Assembly (NCBI RefSeq): GCF_013285155.1
Contig: NZ_JABTEL010000003.1
Location: forward strand, 1 to 64,000
DNA: 64,000 nucleotides
DNA from: Winogradskyella undariae
Lineage (GTDB): Bacteria > Bacteroidota > Bacteroidia > Flavobacteriales > Flavobacteriaceae
Direction of reading: 5' to 3'
Translations under genes and position numbers: made by a program
The notes under the pieces: generated by a model
Database searches by the model: none
Seen by the model: the letters and a program-made list of their open reading frames with translations, nothing else
What the model was told of the DNA's origin: nothing
Shown: in pieces, positions 16,061 through 23,300 of the stretch
Position numbering within the stretch: the stretch's first letter is position 1
Layout: every line of letters starts with the position of its first letter

Positions 16061-16735
16061 TTAAGAGGTAATAGCTTTGAAACAATACCCTCTCTTACTA
16101 TAATACTCCAAAACCCTTGGGAGTACATATTTTAAATTTCGTGAAGCTTTAACGCTATCATGTAAAACAATAATGCTGCCTTGTTTTGCTGTTGAAGTAA
16201 TGTTTTTAAGACAGGTTTCTTCGGAAACAGATTTGTCCCAATCGAAGGGTAAGACTTCCCATAAAACAATTTTATAGCCTAATTTCCTAATCTGTTTACT
16301 TTGCTTTGGCTTGAACTTTCCGTAAGGAGGTCTAAATAATTTTAAATTAGAAGGATTAGATTCTAATTTATTAATTACAATTTTAGCTTTGTTAGAGTTG
16401 ATTAAAAGTTGTGTTTTTTCAACATCTTCTAGGTAATGTTCCGTTTTACTTTTCCAACCTTTTAAATGATTGTAAGTGTGGTTTCCAACGCTATGACCCT
16501 CTTTTATAACCTTCTGAAAAATATCAGGATGCTTTTCTATATTATTTCCTATACAAAAGAAGGTGGCCTTTGCCTTGTATGTTTTTAATTGAGAAAGTAC
16601 CCAGTCTGTAATTTCAGGAGTTGGGCCGTCATCAAAAGTTAAATAGAGTTCTTTATGAAGCGTGTTGATATTCCAGGTAAAATTAGGTAACAATGTTTTT
16701 ACAATGTTGGGTATTTTAACTGGAATAATCTTCAT
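16061..16735 (-). CDS. Polysaccharide deacetylase (NodB/CE4 family)
   Basis: A 224-residue metal-dependent deacetylase of N-acetylated glycans such as peptidoglycan or chitin-like polymers. CE4 motifs are in order: TFDDGP, HSVGNHTYNH (metal histidines), RPPYGK, LPFDWD and IIVLHDS. The domain fills nearly the whole protein; there is no classical signal peptide, but the first ~20 residues are hydrophobic and basic (VKIPNIVKTLLP), so location is uncertain. It lies 6 bp after the DUF2723 gene stop on the same strand, so the two are cotranscribed. The pairing with a large membrane glycosyltransferase-like protein suggests a role in envelope glycan metabolism, which is inference. Confidence 0.9.
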   Translation of the reverse strand: MKIIPVKIPNIVKTLLPNFTWNINTLHKELYLTFDDGPTPEITDWVLSQLKTYKAKATFFCIGNNIEKHPDIFQKVIKEGHSVGNHTYNHLKGWKSKTEHYLEDVEKTQLLINSNKAKIVINKLESNPSNLKLFRPPYGKFKPKQSKQIRKLGYKIVLWEVLPFDWDKSVSEETCLKNITSTAKQGSIIVLHDSVKASRNLKYVLPRVLEYYSKRGYCFKAITS

Positions 16736-16741
16736 GCTATT

Positions 16742-19700
16742 CTAATTTTCAGGCGCAATTTTGTCAATGGTATCTTTAATTGATTCCATAATATCAATAT
16801 CATTTGGTGCTTCTGGTAATGTGTCTTCACTGTAACGGTTCATCAGTTCATCAAATAAACTTAGATAACTATTAAAAGTTTTCGTTTCCTGAAGCGCAAA
16901 CTCTTTGTCATTATAAATAACAAGAATGTCAATTAATGATCTGTAGCGTTGTATATCCATATAGATATCTTCACCAACTAATTGATCTTGATTTTCTATT
17001 GAAAGTCCACTATAATAAACCAGATTTTCTTGGTATTTTTTAGCTACATCTTTATACAGTGCACGTCCTTTTTCTATGTTTCCTATTTCGTAATAAGCAC
17101 TTACATAAGGTTCAAGTAACGAGTAAAAACCAAATTTATCAACAGGCATTTTTTCCATTGCAATGTCTGCAATTTCTTCAGCCTTATCTAGTTCGTTATC
17201 ATTAATTAACTGTTCTATTAATCGTGCTAAATTACCTCTATAAGTTATACCATTTCTTCTGGTTTCAATATCGTAGTAAATGTCTTCACCACTACCTCCC
17301 CATTTCCAGTTCTTCACCATATCGTACATAAGATCTGGATCTACACGTCCCATATCATATGGATTCGCTTTGTCAACCGATGTTTTAATAGGAACAAGTT
17401 TGTAACACATTCCATCAAGCTGTAAGTAATCTTTTAACCAAACGTAATCTTCAGCTCCAAAAGCACCTCCTGTAAAATAAATAGGGCGTTCCCAATTATT
17501 GTTAGCTAATATATCTAACATTAAAAGACGGTTTTTGTAGATGTAGCTACCGCTAACTTGTGTGTAAAGGTTACCTACAATTTTATCTGCATCTTTTGCT
17601 TTTACAATTCCGTTCTTAAGAACGGTTTCCTTATTTACAGGAATACTAATATTACGTGTTGGATAATAGTTAGAATTTAATAAGTGTTTAGGGTAGCGAC
17701 TAGGGTCGTCTCCTTGAGCTTCAACAGCGAACTTAACCTTAGTATTTGGTTTTTCACTTGCCACAAAGTCCATAAACTGTCTAATGTCTAAGGTGTCTTT
17801 AGCAATTTTTGCACTGATTTCTTTATACGCAATAACATCTCTAGCTTCACCACGATATTGGTTGTGTGTTAATTGTGAAGGGATAGGGTCACTATCGTAA
17901 GCTTTACGTTTCATTTGATCGATATACCAATCTGTTTGAAATAAACTTGTATTAACCACTCTAACATCCGTACGTACACCTTCAATTTCTTGTAAATACC
18001 ATAATGGGAAAGTATCATTATCTCCAATGGTAAATAATATTGCATTTGGTGCGCAAGACTCCAAATATTTACGAGCCATTGAGTTTGTAGTGTATTTACC
18101 AGAACGATCATGATCATCCCAGTTATTTGCAGCTAAAACTCCAGGGACAATAATTAAGCAAACTAAAGTAAGGGCAGGAGCAAGTAATTTTGTTTTAATA
18201 GTCTTCTTTAAAAGATCGTAAATGGCATAAACACCAAAGCCAATCCAAATGGCAAAGACATAGAACGAACCTACAACAGAGTAATCGCGTTCCCTTGGCT
18301 CAAAAGGCCTTACATTGGTGTAGAATTGTATAGCAATACCAGTCAGTAAAAAGAAGACTAATAATACCCAAAAACGTTTTAAGTCTGATTGCATTAAGAA
18401 AAAGAAACCTGCTAGTCCTAATAATAAAGGTAAGAAATAATAAGTATTTCTAGATTTGTTTTCAGTAACATCAGTAGGTAAATTATCTTGAGATATTCCT
18501 AAATGTAATTCATCAATAGAAGATATTCCAGAAATCCAGTTACCGTTTTTATAGGTGTATCTACCTTGTATATCGTCTTGACGTCCTGTGAAATTCCACA
18601 TAAAATAACGCCAATACATGTAGCCAAATTGATATTGAAACATGTAAACAATGTTATCCGCAAAGGATGGTTTCTCAATAATTAAATACTGTTGACCATA
18701 ACGTTTTAAAAACTGATTGTAACCTTCATAGTCAATTTCGCCATTGGCAACTCGCATTCTAAAGTCATTAACAAGTTGGTCAATTTGTTGTTTTTCACCT
18801 AACGCATACTGACTTGATTGTTCTTCTGATAAACCAGCGTTCATAGCTTCATTATAGGCATTTGTTTGTATGGTAGGGTCAACCTTAAAGTCAATCAAAC
18901 CTGTAAACATCATGTAGTTTTCTGCATGTTCAGAACTCCACATTCTAGGTAAAATAGCAGCGTGCTCGTGATTGTAGTTTTGCTTACTTTTTTCCCAATC
19001 GTTAATAATGACATATTTCCCTGCTTCATCATCACGCTCGTAATTCTTTTTGTCGTCTATAAACGGTTCGTCTTTATCTGCACCAGAATAAGCTTCTGTG
19101 AAAAATGGTCCGTAGAATAAATGTGTTTCAGGATATTGTTCTAAGTTATAATAAGCTAATAACTCTCGTGCATCTGAAGGATTATTTTCATTAATAACCA
19201 CATTAGCATTAGCACGTATAGGTAACATCATCCAAGAAGAGAAACCAATAAATATAAACATTAAGCAAAGTACTAATGTATTGGCATGTTTGAAGCCTTT
19301 TTTTATGGTATAATTTAATCCGAAATAAAACAAGGCTATTACCATAATACCTGTGATAATAGTGCCAGAATTAAATGGCAATCCAATAGAATTTACGAAA
19401 AACACTTCTAAGTAACCAAAGAGTTTTAATGCTGAAGGAAGTAAAAATTTAAATATAAAAAGCAAAATTGCTGCAGAAGCAATATTTGCAATAATAAAAT
19501 TCTTAACAGTTATAGTCTTGTAATTCTTAAAATAGTAAAGTAAGCCAATTGCAGGGATCGTTAATAATCCCATAAAGTGAACACCGAAAGATAATCCAAT
19601 TACAAAAGAAATTAATATAAGCCAACGGTTACCACGAGGCTTATTCATATCTTGTTCCCAACGCAGACCTAAATAAAATAAAACAGCCATTATTAAAGTC

Positions 19701-20152
19701 GCCATGGCATAAACTTCAGTTTCTACAGCATTAAACCAAAAAGAGTCTGTAAATGTAAAAGCTAAACTTCCTACTAAAGCACTTCCTAAAATAGCATAGG
19801 CTTTACTTGTATCTTTATCTTCATTGTATTTGGTAAGCTTTACAAGTAGTAAAGTTATAGTCCAAAACATAAAAAGAATGGTAAATGCACTTGCAACACC
19901 ACTCATCATGTTCATAATCATCCCAATTTGAGAAGGTTCTAAAGCAAACATAGAGAAAAACGCACCAAACATTTGAAACAATGGTGCTCCTGGTGGATGC
20001 CCTACTTGTAATTTAGAAGAGGTTAAAATATATTCACCAGCATCCCAAAAACTAACGGTTGGTTCTATAGTAAGTGCATATACGACGCATGCTACGGCAA
20101 AAACAATCCATCCTAAGATGTTGTTCCACTTTTTAAAGTTAAAATCTGTCAT
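16742..20152 (-). CDS. DUF2723 (GT117) large membrane glycosyltransferase-like protein
   Basis: An 1136-residue protein. The N-terminal third has the DUF2723 signature (YALTIEPTVSFWDAGEYI, LQVGHPPGAPLFQM) with an acidic pair in the first loop, like protein O-mannosyltransferases, and about 10 membrane helices. A second group of helices follows near residues 575-680. The remainder (~690-1136) is soluble, probably periplasmic, with an LFTIGDNDTFPLWYLQ segment and a helical, TPR-like tail (~1000-1110). The family is widespread in Bacteroidota and is proposed to transfer a sugar from a lipid carrier, possibly in protein O-glycosylation; the reaction here is not proven. It is cotranscribed with the downstream deacetylase. 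Confidence 0.85.
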   Translation of the reverse strand: MTDFNFKKWNNILGWIVFAVACVVYALTIEPTVSFWDAGEYILTSSKLQVGHPPGAPLFQMFGAFFSMFALEPSQIGMIMNMMSGVASAFTILFMFWTITLLLVKLTKYNEDKDTSKAYAILGSALVGSLAFTFTDSFWFNAVETEVYAMATLIMAVLFYLGLRWEQDMNKPRGNRWLILISFVIGLSFGVHFMGLLTIPAIGLLYYFKNYKTITVKNFIIANIASAAILLFIFKFLLPSALKLFGYLEVFFVNSIGLPFNSGTIITGIMVIALFYFGLNYTIKKGFKHANTLVLCLMFIFIGFSSWMMLPIRANANVVINENNPSDARELLAYYNLEQYPETHLFYGPFFTEAYSGADKDEPFIDDKKNYERDDEAGKYVIINDWEKSKQNYNHEHAAILPRMWSSEHAENYMMFTGLIDFKVDPTIQTNAYNEAMNAGLSEEQSSQYALGEKQQIDQLVNDFRMRVANGEIDYEGYNQFLKRYGQQYLIIEKPSFADNIVYMFQYQFGYMYWRYFMWNFTGRQDDIQGRYTYKNGNWISGISSIDELHLGISQDNLPTDVTENKSRNTYYFLPLLLGLAGFFFLMQSDLKRFWVLLVFFLLTGIAIQFYTNVRPFEPRERDYSVVGSFYVFAIWIGFGVYAIYDLLKKTIKTKLLAPALTLVCLIIVPGVLAANNWDDHDRSGKYTTNSMARKYLESCAPNAILFTIGDNDTFPLWYLQEIEGVRTDVRVVNTSLFQTDWYIDQMKRKAYDSDPIPSQLTHNQYRGEARDVIAYKEISAKIAKDTLDIRQFMDFVASEKPNTKVKFAVEAQGDDPSRYPKHLLNSNYYPTRNISIPVNKETVLKNGIVKAKDADKIVGNLYTQVSGSYIYKNRLLMLDILANNNWERPIYFTGGAFGAEDYVWLKDYLQLDGMCYKLVPIKTSVDKANPYDMGRVDPDLMYDMVKNWKWGGSGEDIYYDIETRRNGITYRGNLARLIEQLINDNELDKAEEIADIAMEKMPVDKFGFYSLLEPYVSAYYEIGNIEKGRALYKDVAKKYQENLVYYSGLSIENQDQLVGEDIYMDIQRYRSLIDILVIYNDKEFALQETKTFNSYLSLFDELMNRYSEDTLPEAPNDIDIMESIKDTIDKIAPEN

Positions 20153-20254
20153 GAAAAACCTTGCTTAATAATGCTGGCGAATTTACTAATTATTAGCTAA
20201 AACATGACGTTTTTAAGTTAACGTTAAGTTTTTTGAAAAAAAATCAATTTTTAT

Positions 20255-20285
20255 TTTGTCAAACTAAAAGTTTGTATTAAATTTG
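20255..20285 (+). promoter_or_regulatory. Consensus Bacteroidetes promoter of tRNA-Gln
   Basis: TTTG (20255-20258), exactly 19 bases, then TAAATTTG (20278-20285). This matches both boxes and the ideal spacing; initiation would fall a few bases before the tRNA. Confidence 0.85.
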
Positions 20286-20303
20286 CACCCTCAAATAAGA
20301 GAT

Positions 20304-20376
20304 TGGCCCATGGTGTAACTGGCAACACATCTGTTTTTGGTACAGAAGAGTCTAGGTTCGAAACCTAGTGGGCCAA
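20304..20376 (+). tRNA. tRNA-Gln (anticodon TTG)
   Basis: A 73-nt cloverleaf. The acceptor arms TGGCCCA and TGGGCCA pair fully. The anticodon stem TCTGT/ACAGA encloses the loop TTTTGGT with anticodon TTG, which reads CAA and, with modification, CAG. The T arm CTAGG-TTCGAAA-CCTAG is perfect. The discriminator is A and CCA is not encoded. It is a single tRNA with its own promoter and terminator. Confidence 0.97.
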
Positions 20377-20384
20377 CAAAAATT

Positions 20385-20417
20385 AATTCCTAATCAGCAC
20401 TGATTAGGAATTTTTTT
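20385..20417. terminator. Terminator after tRNA-Gln, also facing the stress-protein gene
   Basis: A 12-bp perfect stem (AATTCCTAATCA with TGATTAGGAATT, loop GCAC) followed by seven T on the plus strand. The convergent universal stress protein gene ends 3 bases beyond it. Confidence 0.92.
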
Positions 20418-20420
20418 GGT

Positions 20421-21245
20421 TTATATCTTAAAGGTAATTACAGGTCTGTTAGCGTTATTTACGATGTCTTCACTGATGCTGCTATTAAAAAAATGTGCTA
20501 TACCTTGTCTTCCGTGTGTGCTAATACCAATAAGGTCAGCATTTATGTCTTTAGAAACGTTTAGTATACCTTGTTCAACGGAGAAATCATTGTGTATGGT
20601 TGTGCTGTAGTTTTTAAATGATTGACTATATATAAAGTTGGTGATTCTTGATTTTGCTTCATATGTTGTCATAAAGCTATTTGGTGTAATAACGAGTAAT
20701 AGGTGGATTTTCGCATTAAATATCTCTGCGAATTTTACAGCTTGTTTGTAGGTTTCTTTATTGTCGTTTTGAAAATCTGATGCAAATATAAAATCAGATA
20801 CATTAAAGTTTTGATGTTCATTTTTTATTACTAGAACAGGTGTTTCGGAAGAACGAACTACTTTTTCTGTATTAGATCCTACAAACATGTCCATAATTTC
20901 TGAGGTGCCGTGCGAGCCCATGACAATTAAGTCGATATTAAATTCATCACAAGAATCTTTTACTTCATTAAAAGTAATATCTTCTTTTACGGTTTCGTGT
21001 ACTTTAATACCTTTTAAATAATCTTGATTTTTGATGGTTTCAAATTTTTTACGCGCTAAATTCATAAAAAATAAAGTTTCAGGAATTATGCTTTTGGCTT
21101 TTCCGGGGTCTGTTTGTTGCATCGGAATTTCCATCATATGCAGTAAATAAATTTCTGCATCGTTCATTTTTGCAATCATAGCGGCAACTTTTAATGCGTT
21201 TTCCGCTTGCACTGAAAAATCAGTCGGTACGAGTATTCTTTTCAT
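20421..21245 (-). CDS. Tandem universal stress protein
   Basis: A 274-residue protein with two UspA domains. The first begins RILVPTDFSVQAENAL and ends with VMGSHGTSEIMDMFVGSNTEKVV (a G-x-H-G then G(S) motif, typical of ATP-binding USPs). The second ends with IGISTHGRQGIAHFFNSSISEDIV. Such proteins accumulate in starvation or stress and may bind ATP; a specific partner cannot be deduced. It is a single gene, convergent with tRNA-Gln and divergent from the rimP operon. Confidence 0.92.
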   Translation of the reverse strand: MKRILVPTDFSVQAENALKVAAMIAKMNDAEIYLLHMMEIPMQQTDPGKAKSIIPETLFFMNLARKKFETIKNQDYLKGIKVHETVKEDITFNEVKDSCDEFNIDLIVMGSHGTSEIMDMFVGSNTEKVVRSSETPVLVIKNEHQNFNVSDFIFASDFQNDNKETYKQAVKFAEIFNAKIHLLLVITPNSFMTTYEAKSRITNFIYSQSFKNYSTTIHNDFSVEQGILNVSKDINADLIGISTHGRQGIAHFFNSSISEDIVNNANRPVITFKI

Positions 21246-21309
21246 AGTTGTTGTGTTTTAGTTTACTTAGTCTCTTTAAAGTTAATAAAATAAATGAATA
21301 TTATATCGC

Positions 21310-21340
21310 TTGGGTAAGTGAATATAATATCGTATATTTG
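21310..21340 (+). promoter_or_regulatory. Promoter of the rimP-nusA-infB operon
   Basis: TATATTTG (21333-21340) matches TAnnTTTG, and TTGG (21310-21313) is at the correct 19-base distance. Transcription would start near 21347, giving a leader of about 55 bases that contains the hairpin at 21368. Confidence 0.75.
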
Positions 21341-21367
21341 CACCGTTATTTACTAAAATAAATAAGC

Positions 21368-21393
21368 GAGAGGACGAAAAGTCCTCTCTTTTT
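21368..21393 (+). promoter_or_regulatory. Terminator-like hairpin in the rimP leader (candidate attenuator)
   Basis: GAGAGGAC (21368-21375) pairs with GTCCTCTC (21381-21388) around GAAAA, followed at once by five T. It has every feature of an intrinsic terminator, yet it lies between the operon's only evident promoter and the rimP ATG at 21404. Because the operon encodes NusA, a factor that acts on such hairpins, feedback attenuation is an attractive inference. Confidence 0.65.
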
Positions 21394-21403
21394 ATATTAA
21401 GAA

Positions 21404-21868
21404 ATGTTAAAGAAAATAGTAGAAGACTTATTACAAAGTGCGTTAGATGAGAGAGAGGATTTGTTCTTAATAGACTTTTCTTACTCAGCAGATAATGCTG
21501 TAAAAATTGTAATAGACGGTGATAATGGTGTGTTAGTAGAGGACTGTATGTTTATTAGCAGAGCTATTGAGAATAATATAGATAGAGAAGAACACGATTT
21601 TTCTTTAGAAGTACTTTCTTCTGGTGCTGCAAGTCCATTAATTTTGCCAAGACAATATGATAAGCATGTTGGTAGAAATTTAGAGATTAAAACTATCGAT
21701 AATCAAAATTTAGAAGGTGAACTTACCGAAGTAAATGATGATAACGTGGTTTTAAGTTGGAAGGCAAGAGAGCCTAAGCCCATTGGGAAAGGGAAAGTAA
21801 CAGTTACAAAAACAGTAGTGGTTGCTTTCAACAATATTAAAGAAGCAAAAGTTAAAATAAAATTTTAA
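21404..21868 (+). CDS. rimP: Ribosome maturation factor RimP
   Basis: A 154-residue protein needed for 30S subunit maturation. It shows the two-domain RimP layout: an N-terminal alpha/beta part with the VLVEDCMFISRAIE and DFSLEVLSSGAASPL patterns, and a C-terminal SH3-like barrel (KHVGRNLEIKT...GELTEVNDDNVVL). The length is normal. It is the first gene of rimP-nusA-infB, the usual bacterial order, 12 bp before nusA. Confidence 0.95.
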   Translation: MLKKIVEDLLQSALDEREDLFLIDFSYSADNAVKIVIDGDNGVLVEDCMFISRAIENNIDREEHDFSLEVLSSGAASPLILPRQYDKHVGRNLEIKTIDNQNLEGELTEVNDDNVVLSWKAREPKPIGKGKVTVTKTVVVAFNNIKEAKVKIKF

Positions 21869-21880
21869 TTCATATCAATC

Positions 21881-23113
21881 ATGGAGAATATAGCGTTAAT
21901 TGATTCATTTTCAGAATTCAAAGACGACAAATCAATAGATAGAGTTACGCTAATGGCAATTCTTGAAGATGTATTACGTAATGCATTGAAGAAGAAGTAT
22001 GGTGATGACGATAATTTTGATATTATTATAAATCCAGATAAAGGGGATTTAGAGATTTGGAGAAACCGTATCGTTGTTTCAGATGGAGAAGTTGAAGAGC
22101 CTAACCAAGAAATTGAATTATCAGAAGCTCAGAAAATAGAGCCTGACTTTGAAGTTGGTGAAGATGTTGCCGAAGAAGTGAAGTTGATTGATTTAGGTAG
22201 ACGTTCTATCTTAGCATTGAGACAAAACTTAATTTCTAAGATTCATGAACATGATAATACAAATATATACAAGCAATTTAAGGAATTAGAAGGCGAAATA
22301 TATACAGCAGAAGTTCACCACATTCGTCATAGAGCAATTATTTTGTTAGATGATGAAGGAAATGAAATTATACTTCCAAAAGACAAACAGATACCTTCAG
22401 ATTTTTTCAGAAAAGGAGAAAATGTAAGAGGAATTATTGAAAGTGTTGAATTAAAAGGAAGTAAACCAGCAATTGTGATGTCTAGAACATCACCATTGTT
22501 TTTAGAAAAATTATTTGAACAGGAAATTCCAGAAGTTTTTGATGGTTTAATCACCGTTAAAAAAGTTGTGCGTATCCCTGGTGAAAAAGCAAAAGTTGCA
22601 GTAGATTCTTATGACGACAGAATTGACCCAGTTGGAGCTTGTGTTGGTATGAAAGGTTCTAGAATTCATGGTATAGTACGTGAGTTAGGAAACGAAAATA
22701 TCGATGTAATTAATTACACAAATAATGTTCAACTTTTTGTAACAAGAGCATTAAGCCCAGCAAGAGTAACTTCTCTTAAATTAGATGAAGAAAACATGAG
22801 AGCTGAGGTTTTATTGAAACCAGAAGAGGTTTCTAAAGCGATTGGTAGAGGAGGTCACAATATACGTTTAGCAGGTCAATTAACAGGTTACGAAATTGAT
22901 GTCTTTAGAGAAGGTGCAGAAGAAGATGTAGAATTAAAAGAATTCTCTGATGAAATTGAAGGCTGGGTAATCTCTGAATTTAGCAAGGCAGGATTAGATA
23001 CAGCAAAAAGTATCTTAGAACAAGATGTTAAGGATTTAGTGAAGCGTACAGATTTAGAAGAAGAAACAATCTTAGATGTCTTAAGGATTCTAAGAGAAGA
23101 ATTTGAAGAATAA
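21881..23113 (+). CDS. nusA: Transcription termination/antitermination factor NusA
   Basis: A 410-residue protein binding RNA polymerase and nascent RNA, affecting pausing, termination and antitermination. The N-terminal RNAP-binding domain (LIDSFSEFKDDKSIDRVTLMA) is followed by S1 (GEIYTAEVHHIRHRAIILL) and two KH domains (GACVGMKGSRIHGIVREL; AIGRGGHNIRLAGQLTGYEI with the GxxG loop). It lacks the C-terminal acidic repeats of the E. coli protein, as is common outside gammaproteobacteria. A 187-bp gap separates it from infB, with no terminator seen in it. Confidence 0.97.
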   Translation: MENIALIDSFSEFKDDKSIDRVTLMAILEDVLRNALKKKYGDDDNFDIIINPDKGDLEIWRNRIVVSDGEVEEPNQEIELSEAQKIEPDFEVGEDVAEEVKLIDLGRRSILALRQNLISKIHEHDNTNIYKQFKELEGEIYTAEVHHIRHRAIILLDDEGNEIILPKDKQIPSDFFRKGENVRGIIESVELKGSKPAIVMSRTSPLFLEKLFEQEIPEVFDGLITVKKVVRIPGEKAKVAVDSYDDRIDPVGACVGMKGSRIHGIVRELGNENIDVINYTNNVQLFVTRALSPARVTSLKLDEENMRAEVLLKPEEVSKAIGRGGHNIRLAGQLTGYEIDVFREGAEEDVELKEFSDEIEGWVISEFSKAGLDTAKSILEQDVKDLVKRTDLEEETILDVLRILREEFEE

Positions 23114-23300
23114 TATCAGCGTAATTTTGAAATGATTTAGTCAATACATTTTGAAATTGCATTGGTACCATACTAATTTTTATTTATAATTGACTTTTAA
23201 TAAAATGATGTTTTTTACTTTTACAAAAGCAAAAAATATTTTATTAACTTTTTTATATATAATTAGTATATAATATATTTAAGTATTTTACAGGCAATTT

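Noticed and set aside
23114-23300. Terminator or RNA gene in the nusA-infB gap
   Set aside because: I see no stable stem or tRNA-like pattern; it is AT-rich spacer, possibly with a weak internal promoter.
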